31,197 nt of DNA, from assembly GCA_947471105.1 (NCBI GenBank), contig CANIYB010000003.1, forward strand, positions 1 to 31,197, read 5' to 3'. Positions 1 through 7,932 of this stretch are shown here, piece after piece. The DNA is from Cytophagaceae bacterium. GTDB taxonomy: Bacteria; Bacteroidota; Bacteroidia; Cytophagales; Spirosomataceae. Position 1 is the stretch's first letter. The number at the start of each line of letters is the position of its first letter. The notes below the pieces were generated by a model. The model was not told the origin of the DNA and did no database searches. It was given only the letters and a program-made list of their open reading frames with translations. Made by a program: the position numbers and the translations under genes.

Positions 1-2294
1 TCAGTTTAATCGCAATCTTGTCCTTATTAGGATTTTTCCAGCTTCAAGCTCAAAACACTCCTAAAATTAATGGTGTCTCAGGAGGTATTTCAATTGGGGG
101 GCTTCACGACTTTCAGAGTAAATTTGTGGCTACAGGTTGTCCAAATGGATATGATTGGACCTTCAAAACGGCCAATGGCTTTGTTGGAGATTTAGCAGCC
201 GATTGGGATATTGCATATGGTACCGGCTCGGGTTCTAATTTCGCAGTAAACATACAGACGGTATCTTTAGGTATCGGAGAAGGGAAAGATCCTTACTTTT
301 ATTCCGTACAATGTAAAAACTCATTAGGAGTTCCTGAAGGACCTACTACAGTTGTTTGGATCAACATGAATAAATTCGCATCGACAACGGATCCTAAACC
401 TAGGCAAATTGAAAAACAATGTGCTGATATTGAGAATTCAAATTCAGGTAGCGTTACTTTAAAAGCGGAAGGTTGCTATGAAAGAACTATTTGGACACAA
501 CCTAACGGGGTCGCTATAACAAGTGGAAATAACGTTTTAACAGTAACAGGTGCCTACCAAGAGGGGACTTATAAAGTTGTTTGTCTTTTTGACAATGTGG
601 TTTCTCCAACAGTAATTCAATCAAAAGAAGGTTCAGTAGGTGGTATATTAAGAGCATACGCTCCGCCAGCTATATCTGCTTCAGCTGAAGGACCTGTTGA
701 CCAATGGACTAAAGAAATTTGCAAAGGAGAAGGTAAATTAATTACATCTTCTATTTCTGATGCTAAATACATTGCATATCAAAAATATTTTGATTTCAAA
801 TGGATGGCTGGTGATTATGGTGCAGAGTCTAAAGGGGCTACTGGAGTTAACACTAACAAATTAACTGCTTACCAAAAAGGAAGTTATCGATTGACCGCCA
901 GATCATTAACAGGTTGTGGTACATCTGAATCAAATGGAATCAACATCTGGTATGTTGACTTAAAGAAACCAGTAATCGCAGGAAACTCAAATTTCTGTTT
1001 AGATTCATTTACTACATTATCTGTTGACTCAGCTTCATTAGTTTTAAATGAAGGTTATTTAATGCCTGCAAAGAAAACATATCCAGTGAAGTTTAGATGG
1101 TATGTGGATGGTTTGGAAGATACTAAATTAGGTAATTTGTCTAGCATTAAAGTTAGCACCAACCAAGTGGTAACAGTAGATTATATTTCAAGTTACGATT
1201 GTCCTTCAGATCAATCTGATGCTAAAACAATTGTTAACTATGCACGACCTAAGACTCCTACCATTACAGCATTAACCAAATTAGGATTCTGTGAAGGAAC
1301 GCCAATCACAGCCAAACTACAATCTTCATTAGATAGTTTAAGTGGCGCAGCTACTAAATTCCTTTGGAGCAATGCAATGACAACAAGAGAAGTAGATATC
1401 AACAAAGCTGGGTTATATACTGTTAAAGTGATTGACATCAATGGATGTGTTTCATTATCATCAGCAGCGACTGAGGTAAAAGTATTGCCATTGCCAGCCG
1501 CTCCAGTGATTGCAGCAGGTGGTGCTACTATATTCTGTCAAAGAGCTGATGCTGATTTTGGTACATTCAATTCAGTCACGTTAACAGCAACCTCAGTAAA
1601 TGATGTAACTTGGTACGGCAAATTAAGTACCGCTAAATTATTAGCTGGAAAAGTGTTAGCAGGAGTTAAAACTAGTGATACGTATTTTACTACAGCTACT
1701 GATTTAAATGGTTGTATTTCTAAAAATTCAAATGAGATTAAGGTAACGGTACAACCTAACCCTGCCATAACTTCGGATACTAAAATCGCTAAAGAAGGTG
1801 TTTATACAATCAAAGCACTTAATTTCCCATCTGCAGCAACAGCTAATGCAACGAGCGCAGGTGAATATGAGTGGAAATATGGAACAGCAGCGTTGATTTC
1901 AAAAACGTATGTTTCTAAAGTAAAAACGGCTGGAGATTATAACGTACGTAGAAAATACCTTTATACGATCGAAGGAACTCCTTTAACTTGCTGGACAGAT
2001 TTAGTTAAATACGCATACGTGGTAGATCCTGAATTTAAAGGTGTTGCCATTTATCCAAACCCAATTACAAGTTCTAATGTAACGATTGAGATCTTAGAAG
2101 ATTGGACAGGAGCGGATGTATCTATTTACGATATGGTTGGCCGTCCAGTATTTGCAGGTAAAATTGCAAGTTCAGATGGAACTGACGGAAGAAACACATT
2201 GAACGTAGGTGGTTTAGGAAACGGAATCTACATACTTCAAGTGAAAGCTTCAGCTGATAAATCATATGTAGGTAAGATTATTGTAAACAAATAA
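1..2294 (+). CDS. T9SS-secreted Ig-like repeat protein, 5' partial
   Basis: This is a large secreted protein whose first codons lie outside the window. The frame is open from base 3 and reads a hydrophobic stretch followed by a signal-peptidase-like site (FQLQAQ, then NTPK), so a TTG at 18 is not the real start but lies inside a signal peptide. The mature part is a chain of beta-rich Ig/PKD-like modules, each with a cysteine pair and endings such as NGCVS or NGCIS. The last ~80 residues are a type IX secretion C-terminal sorting domain: a YPNP motif, then VSIYDMVGR, then GIYILQVKA, ending IIVNK. The protein should therefore cross the outer membrane via T9SS and be surface-anchored or released. 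No catalytic domain is visible; an adhesin or structural role is inferred. A strong terminator follows immediately. Confidence 0.88.
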   Translation, partial: SLIAILSLLGFFQLQAQNTPKINGVSGGISIGGLHDFQSKFVATGCPNGYDWTFKTANGFVGDLAADWDIAYGTGSGSNFAVNIQTVSLGIGEGKDPYFYSVQCKNSLGVPEGPTTVVWINMNKFASTTDPKPRQIEKQCADIENSNSGSVTLKAEGCYERTIWTQPNGVAITSGNNVLTVTGAYQEGTYKVVCLFDNVVSPTVIQSKEGSVGGILRAYAPPAISASAEGPVDQWTKEICKGEGKLITSSISDAKYIAYQKYFDFKWMAGDYGAESKGATGVNTNKLTAYQKGSYRLTARSLTGCGTSESNGINIWYVDLKKPVIAGNSNFCLDSFTTLSVDSASLVLNEGYLMPAKKTYPVKFRWYVDGLEDTKLGNLSSIKVSTNQVVTVDYISSYDCPSDQSDAKTIVNYARPKTPTITALTKLGFCEGTPITAKLQSSLDSLSGAATKFLWSNAMTTREVDINKAGLYTVKVIDINGCVSLSSAATEVKVLPLPAAPVIAAGGATIFCQRADADFGTFNSVTLTATSVNDVTWYGKLSTAKLLAGKVLAGVKTSDTYFTTATDLNGCISKNSNEIKVTVQPNPAITSDTKIAKEGVYTIKALNFPSAATANATSAGEYEWKYGTAALISKTYVSKVKTAGDYNVRRKYLYTIEGTPLTCWTDLVKYAYVVDPEFKGVAIYPNPITSSNVTIEILEDWTGADVSIYDMVGRPVFAGKIASSDGTDGRNTLNVGGLGNGIYILQVKASADKSYVGKIIVNK

Positions 2295-2316
2295 TCTCCC
2301 ATACACATTATATATT

Positions 2317-2349
2317 AAGCCATTCTGGAAAACCAGAATGGCTTTTTTT
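2317..2349 (+). terminator. Rho-independent terminator of the T9SS cargo gene
   Basis: A 12-bp perfect stem (arm AAGCCATTCTGG at 2317-2328), an AAAA loop and the complementary arm 2333-2344 run into a T tract ending at 2349. The next gene's ATG is at 2350, directly after the T tract. An in-frame ATG at 2338 lies inside the descending arm and is very unlikely to be a start. Confidence 0.9.
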
Positions 2350-3402
2350 ATGAAAAAATCAGCCCTCACATATCTTCTTCTTTTAATCTCGCTGGCCACA
2401 TCAGCACAATGGCATGACATTCCTTTGCTTACAAAAGCATCCTTTAGGGCTATTAAATCTTATCAACGAGATATCTGGATCAGTGGCACCAAAGGGACCT
2501 ATATTCATTCCCAGGACGAAGGAATTACCTGGGAAGTCAAACAAGTCCCAGGAGCTGAGGGTTTAGACTTTAGAGACCTAGTTATCCTAAATAAAAAAGA
2601 AATCATTTTGATGAGTGCTGGACCCTCTGAAAAGGGAGCGGCTAAACTATTTAAAACAAAGGATGGGGGTCAAACTTGGGATCTACTTTTTGACATTAAA
2701 GAACCTACCTATTTTTTCGACGCAATTGCATGGGATTATAAAAAAAGAATTGGCTTTTTATTGTCGGACCCAATAGACCGAAAATTTGTTCTTTTTAAAA
2801 TATTACAAAACGGAAGCAAAATTGAACCAATTAACCTAACCCATTTCCCTGCTTTATTACCTAGAGAAGCGGCCTTTGCCGCCAGCGGCAGCAGTATTTT
2901 ATGGCTAAACAATACATTGCATATAATAAGTGGGGGAGGAAATAAAGCCAGGATATTTCAAAGTATAAAATCCGATCTGACCAACTGGGAAATAACACAT
3001 AATGAGATTCCTGCTGACACAAGTAGTGGTTTTTTTACGATTGCTGCCAAAAATAAAACTCATTTTTGGGTCGCAGGAGGGAATTATTTAAATCTTAATT
3101 CGAGTGAAATTCCCATTATAGAATCTAAAGATAGTGGCAAATCTTGGACTCCTATAGAAAACCCAATACCAAATAACTATTACATCGAAAAAGTCATTTG
3201 GTCAAATCCGTATTGGATTGTAACAGGGCCTGCTGGAAGTTATGCCTTTCACTCCCGCTTAAACCAGTGGAAAAAATTAAGTGATAGCCACTACCACAAT
3301 ATTATAGCTACAAAGCATAAAATAATTGGCGTAGGCGCAAAAGGCCAAATCGGATACTTCGATAAATCAGAGTTACAAGCCTTATTTTTTTCTGAAAAAT
3401 AA
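2350..3402 (+). CDS. Exported YCF48-like beta-propeller protein
   Basis: This 350-residue protein has an N-terminal signal peptide (MKKSALTYLLLLISLATSAQ, cleavage expected near SAQ|W). The start at 2350 was chosen because it places Lys-Lys and the hydrophobic core correctly; the in-frame ATG at 2338 belongs to the upstream terminator. Asp-box/BNR-type motifs recur (SQDEGITW, TKDGGQTW, SKDSGKSW), which identifies a YCF48/sialidase-like beta-propeller. In photosynthetic organisms YCF48 assists photosystem II assembly, but in heterotrophic Bacteroidota such proteins are uncharacterised exported propellers. No T9SS tail is present, so a periplasmic location is likely. The last 21 nt overlap the 3' end of der on the other strand. 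Confidence 0.75.
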   Translation: MKKSALTYLLLLISLATSAQWHDIPLLTKASFRAIKSYQRDIWISGTKGTYIHSQDEGITWEVKQVPGAEGLDFRDLVILNKKEIILMSAGPSEKGAAKLFKTKDGGQTWDLLFDIKEPTYFFDAIAWDYKKRIGFLLSDPIDRKFVLFKILQNGSKIEPINLTHFPALLPREAAFAASGSSILWLNNTLHIISGGGNKARIFQSIKSDLTNWEITHNEIPADTSSGFFTIAAKNKTHFWVAGGNYLNLNSSEIPIIESKDSGKSWTPIENPIPNNYYIEKVIWSNPYWIVTGPAGSYAFHSRLNQWKKLSDSHYHNIIATKHKIIGVGAKGQIGYFDKSELQALFFSEK

Positions 3403-4704
3403 AGAAATAGGCGTGCCTTCCAATTTAAATGCTTTCCGCATTTGATTCTCTAAATACCTTTCATAACTCTCCTTGATATACTGAGGTAAATTACAGAAGA
3501 AAATAAAAGTAGGGTAAGGCGTAGATACCTGCGTACAATATTTAATCTTGATATATTTTCCTTTCCATGCAGGAGGAGGATAATTTTGAATGACTTCTAA
3601 CATCACGTCATTCAATTTGGAAGTCGATACTTTTTGTGATCTATTCTCAAATACTTCAAGCATTTTTTCAACGACCTGGAAAATTCGCTTCTTTTCCAAT
3701 ACGGAAGTAAATATAACAGGCATGTAGTTTAAGGGGGCCAAGCGCTCTTTCAAGGCATTCTCAAGCTTAATAGCTGTATTTGTGTCCTTCGCAACTAAAT
3801 CCCACTTATTAATCATTAATACAATTCCTTTTTTGGCTTTATCGGCCATACTAATGATGTTCATATCTTGCGCCTCCAATCCCGTATTGTGATCTATGGT
3901 CGTAGCGTCAATCAATATAATAGCTATATCACATTCTTCTAAAGCCTTAATGGACCTAAGAACTGAATAATACTCTATGTTATCGTCTACTCGAGCTTTA
4001 CGCCTTATTCCAGCAGTATCTGTAATTATGAAATCTTTGCCATACAACGTATAGTGATTTTGAATCGCATCCCGAGTGGTTCCCGCCAAATCAGTCACAA
4101 TCGAACGATCTTTTCCCAACAAAGCATTTAAAAATGACGATTTGCCGACATTAGGTCGTCCCAAAATAGCTACTCTAGGTACACCAGCTTCAGGATTCTC
4201 CTCGCCTTCTTCCTCAAAATGAGAAATCATGACGTCCAACATATCTCCAGTTCCACTACCGCTTTCAGCAGCAATTGGGAATGGATCACCTAAACCTAAC
4301 TCATAAAATTCAGCAGCAGCATAGGCTTTTTCATGTGTATCCGCCTTATTTGCAATCAAAATAACTGGTTTTTTAGATTTTCTTAAAACCTTTGCAAAGT
4401 CTTTATCCAAATCAGTCAATCCTGTTTGACAATCAACCACAAACAATAAGACATTAGATTCTTCTATCGCCATTTCAACTTGCTCGCGAATGGCTCCTTC
4501 AAAAATATCCTCAGACCCATGCACATACCCCCCCGTATCAATAACAGTAAAAAACTTACCCGTCCACTGTCCATAGCCATAATGACGATCTCGAGTAACA
4601 CCCGACATATTATCCATGATTGCCTTTCTTTGTTCAATCAAACGATTAAAAAGGGTTGATTTACCAACATTTGGACGACCTACAATTGCAATTATATTTG
4701 ACAT
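3382..4704 (-). CDS. der: Ribosome biogenesis GTPase Der (EngA)
   Basis: A 440-residue tandem-GTPase protein acting in maturation of the 50S ribosomal subunit. The first G domain begins at residue ~9 with GRPNVGKST, followed by DTGG and NKAD. The second begins near residue 182 with GRPNVGKSS, followed by DTAG and NKWD. The C-terminal ~100 residues (from about NRSQKVSTSKLND) form the KH-like domain and end in FFRKK. Length and domain order are standard for Der. It lies 12 nt downstream of era, so the two assembly GTPases form an operon transcribed leftward. The C-terminal codons overlap the convergent YCF48-like gene by 21 nt, and no terminator is visible at that junction. Confidence 0.97.
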   Translation of the reverse strand: MSNIIAIVGRPNVGKSTLFNRLIEQRKAIMDNMSGVTRDRHYGYGQWTGKFFTVIDTGGYVHGSEDIFEGAIREQVEMAIEESNVLLFVVDCQTGLTDLDKDFAKVLRKSKKPVILIANKADTHEKAYAAAEFYELGLGDPFPIAAESGSGTGDMLDVMISHFEEEGEENPEAGVPRVAILGRPNVGKSSFLNALLGKDRSIVTDLAGTTRDAIQNHYTLYGKDFIITDTAGIRRKARVDDNIEYYSVLRSIKALEECDIAIILIDATTIDHNTGLEAQDMNIISMADKAKKGIVLMINKWDLVAKDTNTAIKLENALKERLAPLNYMPVIFTSVLEKKRIFQVVEKMLEVFENRSQKVSTSKLNDVMLEVIQNYPPPAWKGKYIKIKYCTQVSTPYPTFIFFCNLPQYIKESYERYLENQMRKAFKLEGTPISLFFRKK

Positions 4705-4716
4705 TTTATTATTTAA

Positions 4717-5619
4717 TTAATCGAGTGCATACCCGAATGAACGCAATTTGTCTGCCTTTCCCCGCCAATCTGGCTCAACTTTAACAAACTGCTCTAAAAA
4801 TACATGTTTACCAAAAAACTTCTCCAACTCAGCCCGAGCTTGAATACCCACTTTTTTAATACTCTCCCCCTTATGGCCAATTAAAATGGCACGCTGTGAC
4901 ACGCGCTCCACATAAATTTCTGAAGCGATACGAATAATAGCTTCCTCCTCCTTAAAAGAAGTAACCACCACCTCGCACGAATATGGAATCTCTTTTTTAT
5001 AATTTAAAAAAATCTTCTCTCGAATAATCTCTGAAGCAAAAAACCGCTCTGGTTTATCTGTCAGTTCATCCTTATCAAAAAATGGAGGATGAACAGGTAA
5101 CTTCTCAACGATATGCGTAAATATTTGATCTAAGTGAACTCCTTCTAAAGCTGAAATGGGCAAAATAACCTTTCCAGGAAAAATCTCCTTCCAATAATCC
5201 AGGCAAACCTGAAGTTTTTCAGAATCAACCAAGTCAATTTTATTAATCAAAACTAAAATAGGAGTTTCCGTGTGATCCTTCCAATTAGTCAAAAATTCTA
5301 AATCTTCATACGTATCAAAAACATCCGTTACATATAAAACAACATCAGCATCTTCTAAAGAACTTCTGACAAATGCCATCATCGACTTATGTAACTCATA
5401 TTTAGGCATTAAAACACCCGGAGTATCAGAATATACAATTTGGTATTCATCGTCTCCCAACACGCCATTTAACATACCTAAAATCCTATGTCGCGTAGTT
5501 TGCGCTTTAGAACTAACAATGGACAAACGCTCGCCAACCAAAGCATTCATTAAAGTGCTTTTGCCAACATTGGGTTTGCCAATAATACTAATAAAACCTG
5601 CTTTATGCTGCTGGGCCAT
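4717..5619 (-). CDS. era: GTPase Era
   Basis: A 300-residue GTPase that binds the 3' end of 16S rRNA and couples 30S maturation to growth. The G1 motif GKPNVGKST is at residues ~14-22, DTPG is G3 and NKID is G4. The C-terminal KH domain includes the GHKGESIKKVG loop. The start ATG at 5619 (MAQQHKAGFISI) matches the usual Era N terminus; the frame stays open upstream to 5760, but that extension would read antisense through the tRNA gene. A TATCTTTG element at 5664-5671 (minus strand) gives a promoter with a leader of about 40 nt. der follows 12 nt downstream in the same operon. Confidence 0.96.
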   Translation of the reverse strand: MAQQHKAGFISIIGKPNVGKSTLMNALVGERLSIVSSKAQTTRHRILGMLNGVLGDDEYQIVYSDTPGVLMPKYELHKSMMAFVRSSLEDADVVLYVTDVFDTYEDLEFLTNWKDHTETPILVLINKIDLVDSEKLQVCLDYWKEIFPGKVILPISALEGVHLDQIFTHIVEKLPVHPPFFDKDELTDKPERFFASEIIREKIFLNYKKEIPYSCEVVVTSFKEEEAIIRIASEIYVERVSQRAILIGHKGESIKKVGIQARAELEKFFGKHVFLEQFVKVEPDWRGKADKLRSFGYALD

Positions 5620-5663
5620 ATATTTTTGTACTGCCCAAAAAAGGGTGGGATTGTAAATTTTAA

Positions 5664-5671
5664 CAAAGATA
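5664..5671 (-). promoter_or_regulatory. Candidate era-der promoter, -7 element
   Basis: The minus strand reads TATCTTTG, a full match to the Bacteroidota -7 consensus TAnnTTTG, about 45 nt before the era ATG. No clear TTTG is seen at the expected -33 spacing, so only the -7 half is supported. Confidence 0.4.
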
Positions 5672-5672
5672 C

Positions 5673-5703
5673 TTGTTTTTATGCGAAAAACACTGCACCT
5701 TTG
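5673..5703 (+). promoter_or_regulatory. Candidate promoter of the initiator tRNA gene
   Basis: TTG at 5673-5675, a 20-nt spacer and CACCTTTG at 5696-5703 match the Bacteroidota TTTG-N19-TAnnTTTG pattern except for one base in the -7 element. The predicted transcript start is a few bases before the tRNA 5' end at 5718. Its -33 element sits beside the -7 element of the divergent era promoter. Confidence 0.5.
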
Positions 5704-5717
5704 CACTCCAATTATAT

Positions 5718-5790
<73 letters not shown>

Positions 5791-5796
5791 CAGTAG

Positions 5797-5825
5797 AAAA
5801 GGTCTTCATCGAAGACCTTTTTTTT
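5797..5825 (+). terminator. Rho-independent terminator after tRNA-fMet
   Basis: The stem AAAAGGTCTTC (5797-5807), loop ATC and complementary arm GAAGACCTTTT (5811-5821) lead into a T run ending at 5825. Confidence 0.88.
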
Positions 5826-5948
5826 ATGCCCAAATTCCCTGAATCAATTGCCGTTTAATAAATAATTTACCTTTAAATAATTCATTTGATATTTCTGAAT
5901 TACAATTTCTTAGGTTTAATGATTAAAAATAAATTCTAAAAACCGAAA

Positions 5949-6263
5949 ATGAGAACAGAAATAAAATTACCTGGCATCGTAAATTGTCCCATTAAAGATA
6001 TCGTATATATTGAGGGAAAGGGTAATTATAGTTTGGTTTATTTAGCTACTAAAAAAGAAGTTTATATAGCCAAAACGTTAAAAAAATTTGAATCTCATTT
6101 TAGAATGCACAAATTCATTCGAATTCATAAATCCTTTTTGGTGAATCAAGAAAATATCTCTTCCGTCAACACCTCAAATTTCAATCAAATTACTACATCA
6201 TTGGGAAATACTTTGCCAGTTTCACGGCGAAAACTAGCCTACGTGAAGCAAAAATTATCATAA
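5949..6263 (+). CDS. Stand-alone LytTR DNA-binding protein
   Basis: A 104-residue protein consisting almost entirely of a LytTR domain. Recognisable elements are IVYIEGKGNYSLVYL near the N terminus, the FIRIHKSFLVNQENI core and the C-terminal LPVSRRKLAYVKQKL strand/helix. LytTR domains bind short direct repeats and usually sit behind a receiver domain in LytR/AlgR response regulators. Here the receiver is absent and no histidine kinase is adjacent, so signal input, if any, must come from another protein or from autoregulation. The gene is monocistronic, lying between the tRNA terminator and its own terminator at 6262-6288. Its AT-rich upstream region (5826-5948) holds no convincing full promoter. 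Confidence 0.85.
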   Translation: MRTEIKLPGIVNCPIKDIVYIEGKGNYSLVYLATKKEVYIAKTLKKFESHFRMHKFIRIHKSFLVNQENISSVNTSNFNQITTSLGNTLPVSRRKLAYVKQKLS

Positions 6264-6288
6264 AAAAAGGGCCAAAAGGCCCTTTTTT
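6262..6288. terminator. Bidirectional terminator between the LytTR and OmpA genes
   Basis: An A tract, GGGCC (6269-6273), loop AAAA, GGCCC (6278-6282) and a T tract to 6288 form a symmetric hairpin with U tracts in both directions. It lies directly after the LytTR stop and 20 nt past the stop of the convergent OmpA-family gene, so it can serve both. Confidence 0.88.
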
Positions 6289-6307
6289 ATTCTATCTCTT
6301 ATTAAGA

Positions 6308-7207
6308 TTACTTGCCGCTAGGAGCAGAAAGTAAGTTAAAGAATTGATCTAATTTAGGAGTAACAATAATTTCAGTACGACGATTTAATTTACGTCCTGA
6401 ACGGCTTTTGTTCTCTGATTGAGGTTCAAATTCACCACGTCCCCCTGCAGTCATACGCTCAGGATCTACTGAGAATTTAGTTTGCAATAAACGAACAACT
6501 GAAGTAGCGCGCTTAGCACTTAAATCCCAGTTATCTTTAATACAATCGGTAGAAATTGGCACAGCATCTGTATGACCTTCTACTAAGATATCTAAGTCCT
6601 TATGGTCATTCACTACCTTAGCTACTTTAGCCAAAACAGATTCAGCTTTAGCATTTACAATAGCGCTACCAGAAGCAAACATCAATTTGTCAGAAATTGA
6701 GATGTAAACAACTCCCTTTTTAACTTCAACCGTTACATCATCATCGTTAATATCAGCCAATGAACGTTTCAAATTCATCACTAATGAAAGATTAATACTG
6801 TCTTTACGTTGCATCGATGAATTCAAATCTTTAATGTATTTACCTTGATCATTTAAGGCTTCCAAAGATTTACGAATACTTTCAGCACCTGATTTGTTAA
6901 TTACAGATAGATCAGATAAACGATCCAACAAATTCGTATTTGTTTTTTTCATGTAATCCAATTGCTCCTGAACGGATTTCAATTGATTGTTTTTTGCCTC
7001 AAGATCCAAATCTCTTTTCTTGATTTCTCCCTGAAGACTAGCTGTCAAAGATTGGCAATCAACTAAATTTGCCTTTGCCTTAGCTAAAGCCTGATCACTA
7101 CTCGTTTGTAATTCTGTCAAACGTGATTGCAAGTCAGCCATCTTCTTTTTACTAGAGCAAGAAAAAAAGAAAGGCATTAACGCAAGTACCAAAAGTAATT
7201 TTTTCAT
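6308..7207 (-). CDS. OmpA-family outer-membrane lipoprotein
   Basis: A 299-residue protein with a lipoprotein signal peptide: MKKLLLVLALMPFFFS then Cys17, giving lipobox FFSC. Residues ~22-110 form a long coiled coil with repeated Leu/Lys/Gln heptads. The C-terminal ~120 residues are an OmpA-like peptidoglycan-binding domain (MFASGSAIV, LVEGHTDAVPI, the Asp/Arg pair in NWDLSAKRA, GRGEFEP, NRRTEIIV). It should tether the outer membrane to peptidoglycan. It is separated from marR upstream by 177 bp containing a -7 promoter element and tandem 21-bp repeats. Its terminator is shared with the LytTR gene. Confidence 0.93.
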   Translation of the reverse strand: MKKLLLVLALMPFFFSCSSKKKMADLQSRLTELQTSSDQALAKAKANLVDCQSLTASLQGEIKKRDLDLEAKNNQLKSVQEQLDYMKKTNTNLLDRLSDLSVINKSGAESIRKSLEALNDQGKYIKDLNSSMQRKDSINLSLVMNLKRSLADINDDDVTVEVKKGVVYISISDKLMFASGSAIVNAKAESVLAKVAKVVNDHKDLDILVEGHTDAVPISTDCIKDNWDLSAKRATSVVRLLQTKFSVDPERMTAGGRGEFEPQSENKSRSGRKLNRRTEIIVTPKLDQFFNLLSAPSGK

Positions 7208-7261
7208 GGTAATTTTTTTAATTATGTAGTTTAGAATATTCTTTATTAATTAACAATAGTG

Positions 7262-7269
7262 CAAAAATA
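7262..7269 (-). promoter_or_regulatory. Candidate promoter -7 element of the OmpA-family gene
   Basis: The minus strand reads TATTTTTG, a match to TAnnTTTG, about 55 nt before the ATG. A TTTG exists upstream (minus strand, 7283-7286), but the spacing is only 13 nt, so the -33 element is not supported. Confidence 0.35.
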
Positions 7270-7335
7270 TAAATCTATAACACAAAAACTATCCTTATTT
7301 CAAAAAAAATTACAAAATAAGGCCATTTTTATTCA

Positions 7336-7377
7336 TCGGTAATAAGACGTCATTGTTCGGCAATAATATGTCATTAT
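7336..7377. repeat. Two adjacent 21-bp tandem repeats upstream of the OmpA-family gene
   Basis: Units 7336-7356 and 7357-7377 abut exactly and agree at 17 of 21 positions. Both begin TCGG and contain AATAA followed by GTCATT at the same offset. The 21-bp period equals two helical turns, as expected for two protein copies on one DNA face. A regulator-binding role is inferred. Confidence 0.6.
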
Positions 7378-7379
7378 AA

Positions 7380-7402
7380 TTGAATCATAATTTATGATTC
7401 AA
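7380..7402. repeat. 23-bp perfect palindrome at the marR stop codon
   Basis: Arms TTGAATCATAA (7380-7390) and TTATGATTCAA (7392-7402) are perfect inverted repeats around one central T. The element encodes the last residues of the MarR protein and includes its stop codon (7385-7387). No T tract follows on either strand, so it is not a canonical terminator. Confidence 0.7.
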
Positions 7403-7843
7403 TCTTTCTAAAATTTTAACCGTATCCTCATCTAATAATGAATTAATGGATTCCATTACTTCAAAAAAATGTTCTAGTTTTTCTTTGCCAAGCCTTTCAT
7501 ATACGATTTCATTAAATAGAATAACGCCTTGGCGCGCTTGATCTCTCTTTTTCTTCCCCAATTCTGTCAAGAAGATTTTCACCACTCGCTTATCTTTAAA
7601 ATTCGCCTCCCTACGAATCCATTTCTTGTCTTCCAATGTTTTTAACATACGGGTCAAACTTCTAGACTCAAGACCTAAAGCAGGTGCAATTTTAGTGGCC
7701 GAAGTTCCATCTTTATCGATATGCAATAAAGCATAGCCAATAGCCATTGTCATGTCAAATTGGGCAGCATAGGTATTATACATCCTGCTAATCGCATTCC
7801 AACCTGTTTTAATTTGAAAATCGACCGTATTCTCTGCTTTCAT
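7385..7843 (-). CDS. MarR-family transcriptional regulator
   Basis: A 152-residue winged-helix regulator. The helix-turn-helix is seen in TSATKIAPALGLESRSLTRMLKTLEDKKWIRR (described here in pieces: TKIAPALGLE, then SRSLTRMLKTLEDK), followed by the wing strand DKRVVKIFLTELG and a C-terminal dimerisation helix region. The start at 7843 (MKAENTVDFQI) was chosen over an in-frame ATG at 7861 because the latter lies inside a palindrome that looks like an operator, and because related proteins begin near the ENTVDF segment. MarR proteins typically sense small ligands and repress their own or nearby genes. No efflux or stress gene is adjacent, so the regulated target is unknown. Confidence 0.87.
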   Translation of the reverse strand: MKAENTVDFQIKTGWNAISRMYNTYAAQFDMTMAIGYALLHIDKDGTSATKIAPALGLESRSLTRMLKTLEDKKWIRREANFKDKRVVKIFLTELGKKKRDQARQGVILFNEIVYERLGKEKLEHFFEVMESINSLLDEDTVKILERLNHKL

Positions 7844-7847
7844 ATAA

Positions 7848-7864
7848 AGTATGTTTAGCATACT
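7848..7864. promoter_or_regulatory. Putative MarR operator upstream of marR
   Basis: AGTATG (7848-7853), a 5-nt spacer and CATACT (7859-7864) form a perfect inverted repeat ending 5 nt before the chosen marR ATG. Size and position fit an autoregulatory MarR site; binding is inferred. Confidence 0.45.
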
Positions 7865-7881
7865 AATTGTAAATTTGGGTC

Positions 7882-7913
7882 AAAAAAAAATAGGATGCAA
7901 GCATCCTATTTTT
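7882..7913 (-). terminator. Terminator of the atpD-atpC-lipoprotein operon
   Basis: On the minus strand, AATAGGATGC pairs with GCATCCTATT over a very small loop and is followed by about nine T residues. It lies 20 nt beyond the lipoprotein stop codon. Confidence 0.88.
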
Positions 7914-7932
7914 CAATTCCGTATTTTTAATC

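Noticed and set aside
5860..5882. Repeated AAATAATT with 15-bp period upstream of the LytTR gene
   Set aside because: Low-complexity AT-rich sequence makes this expected by chance, and the remaining bases of the two units do not match.
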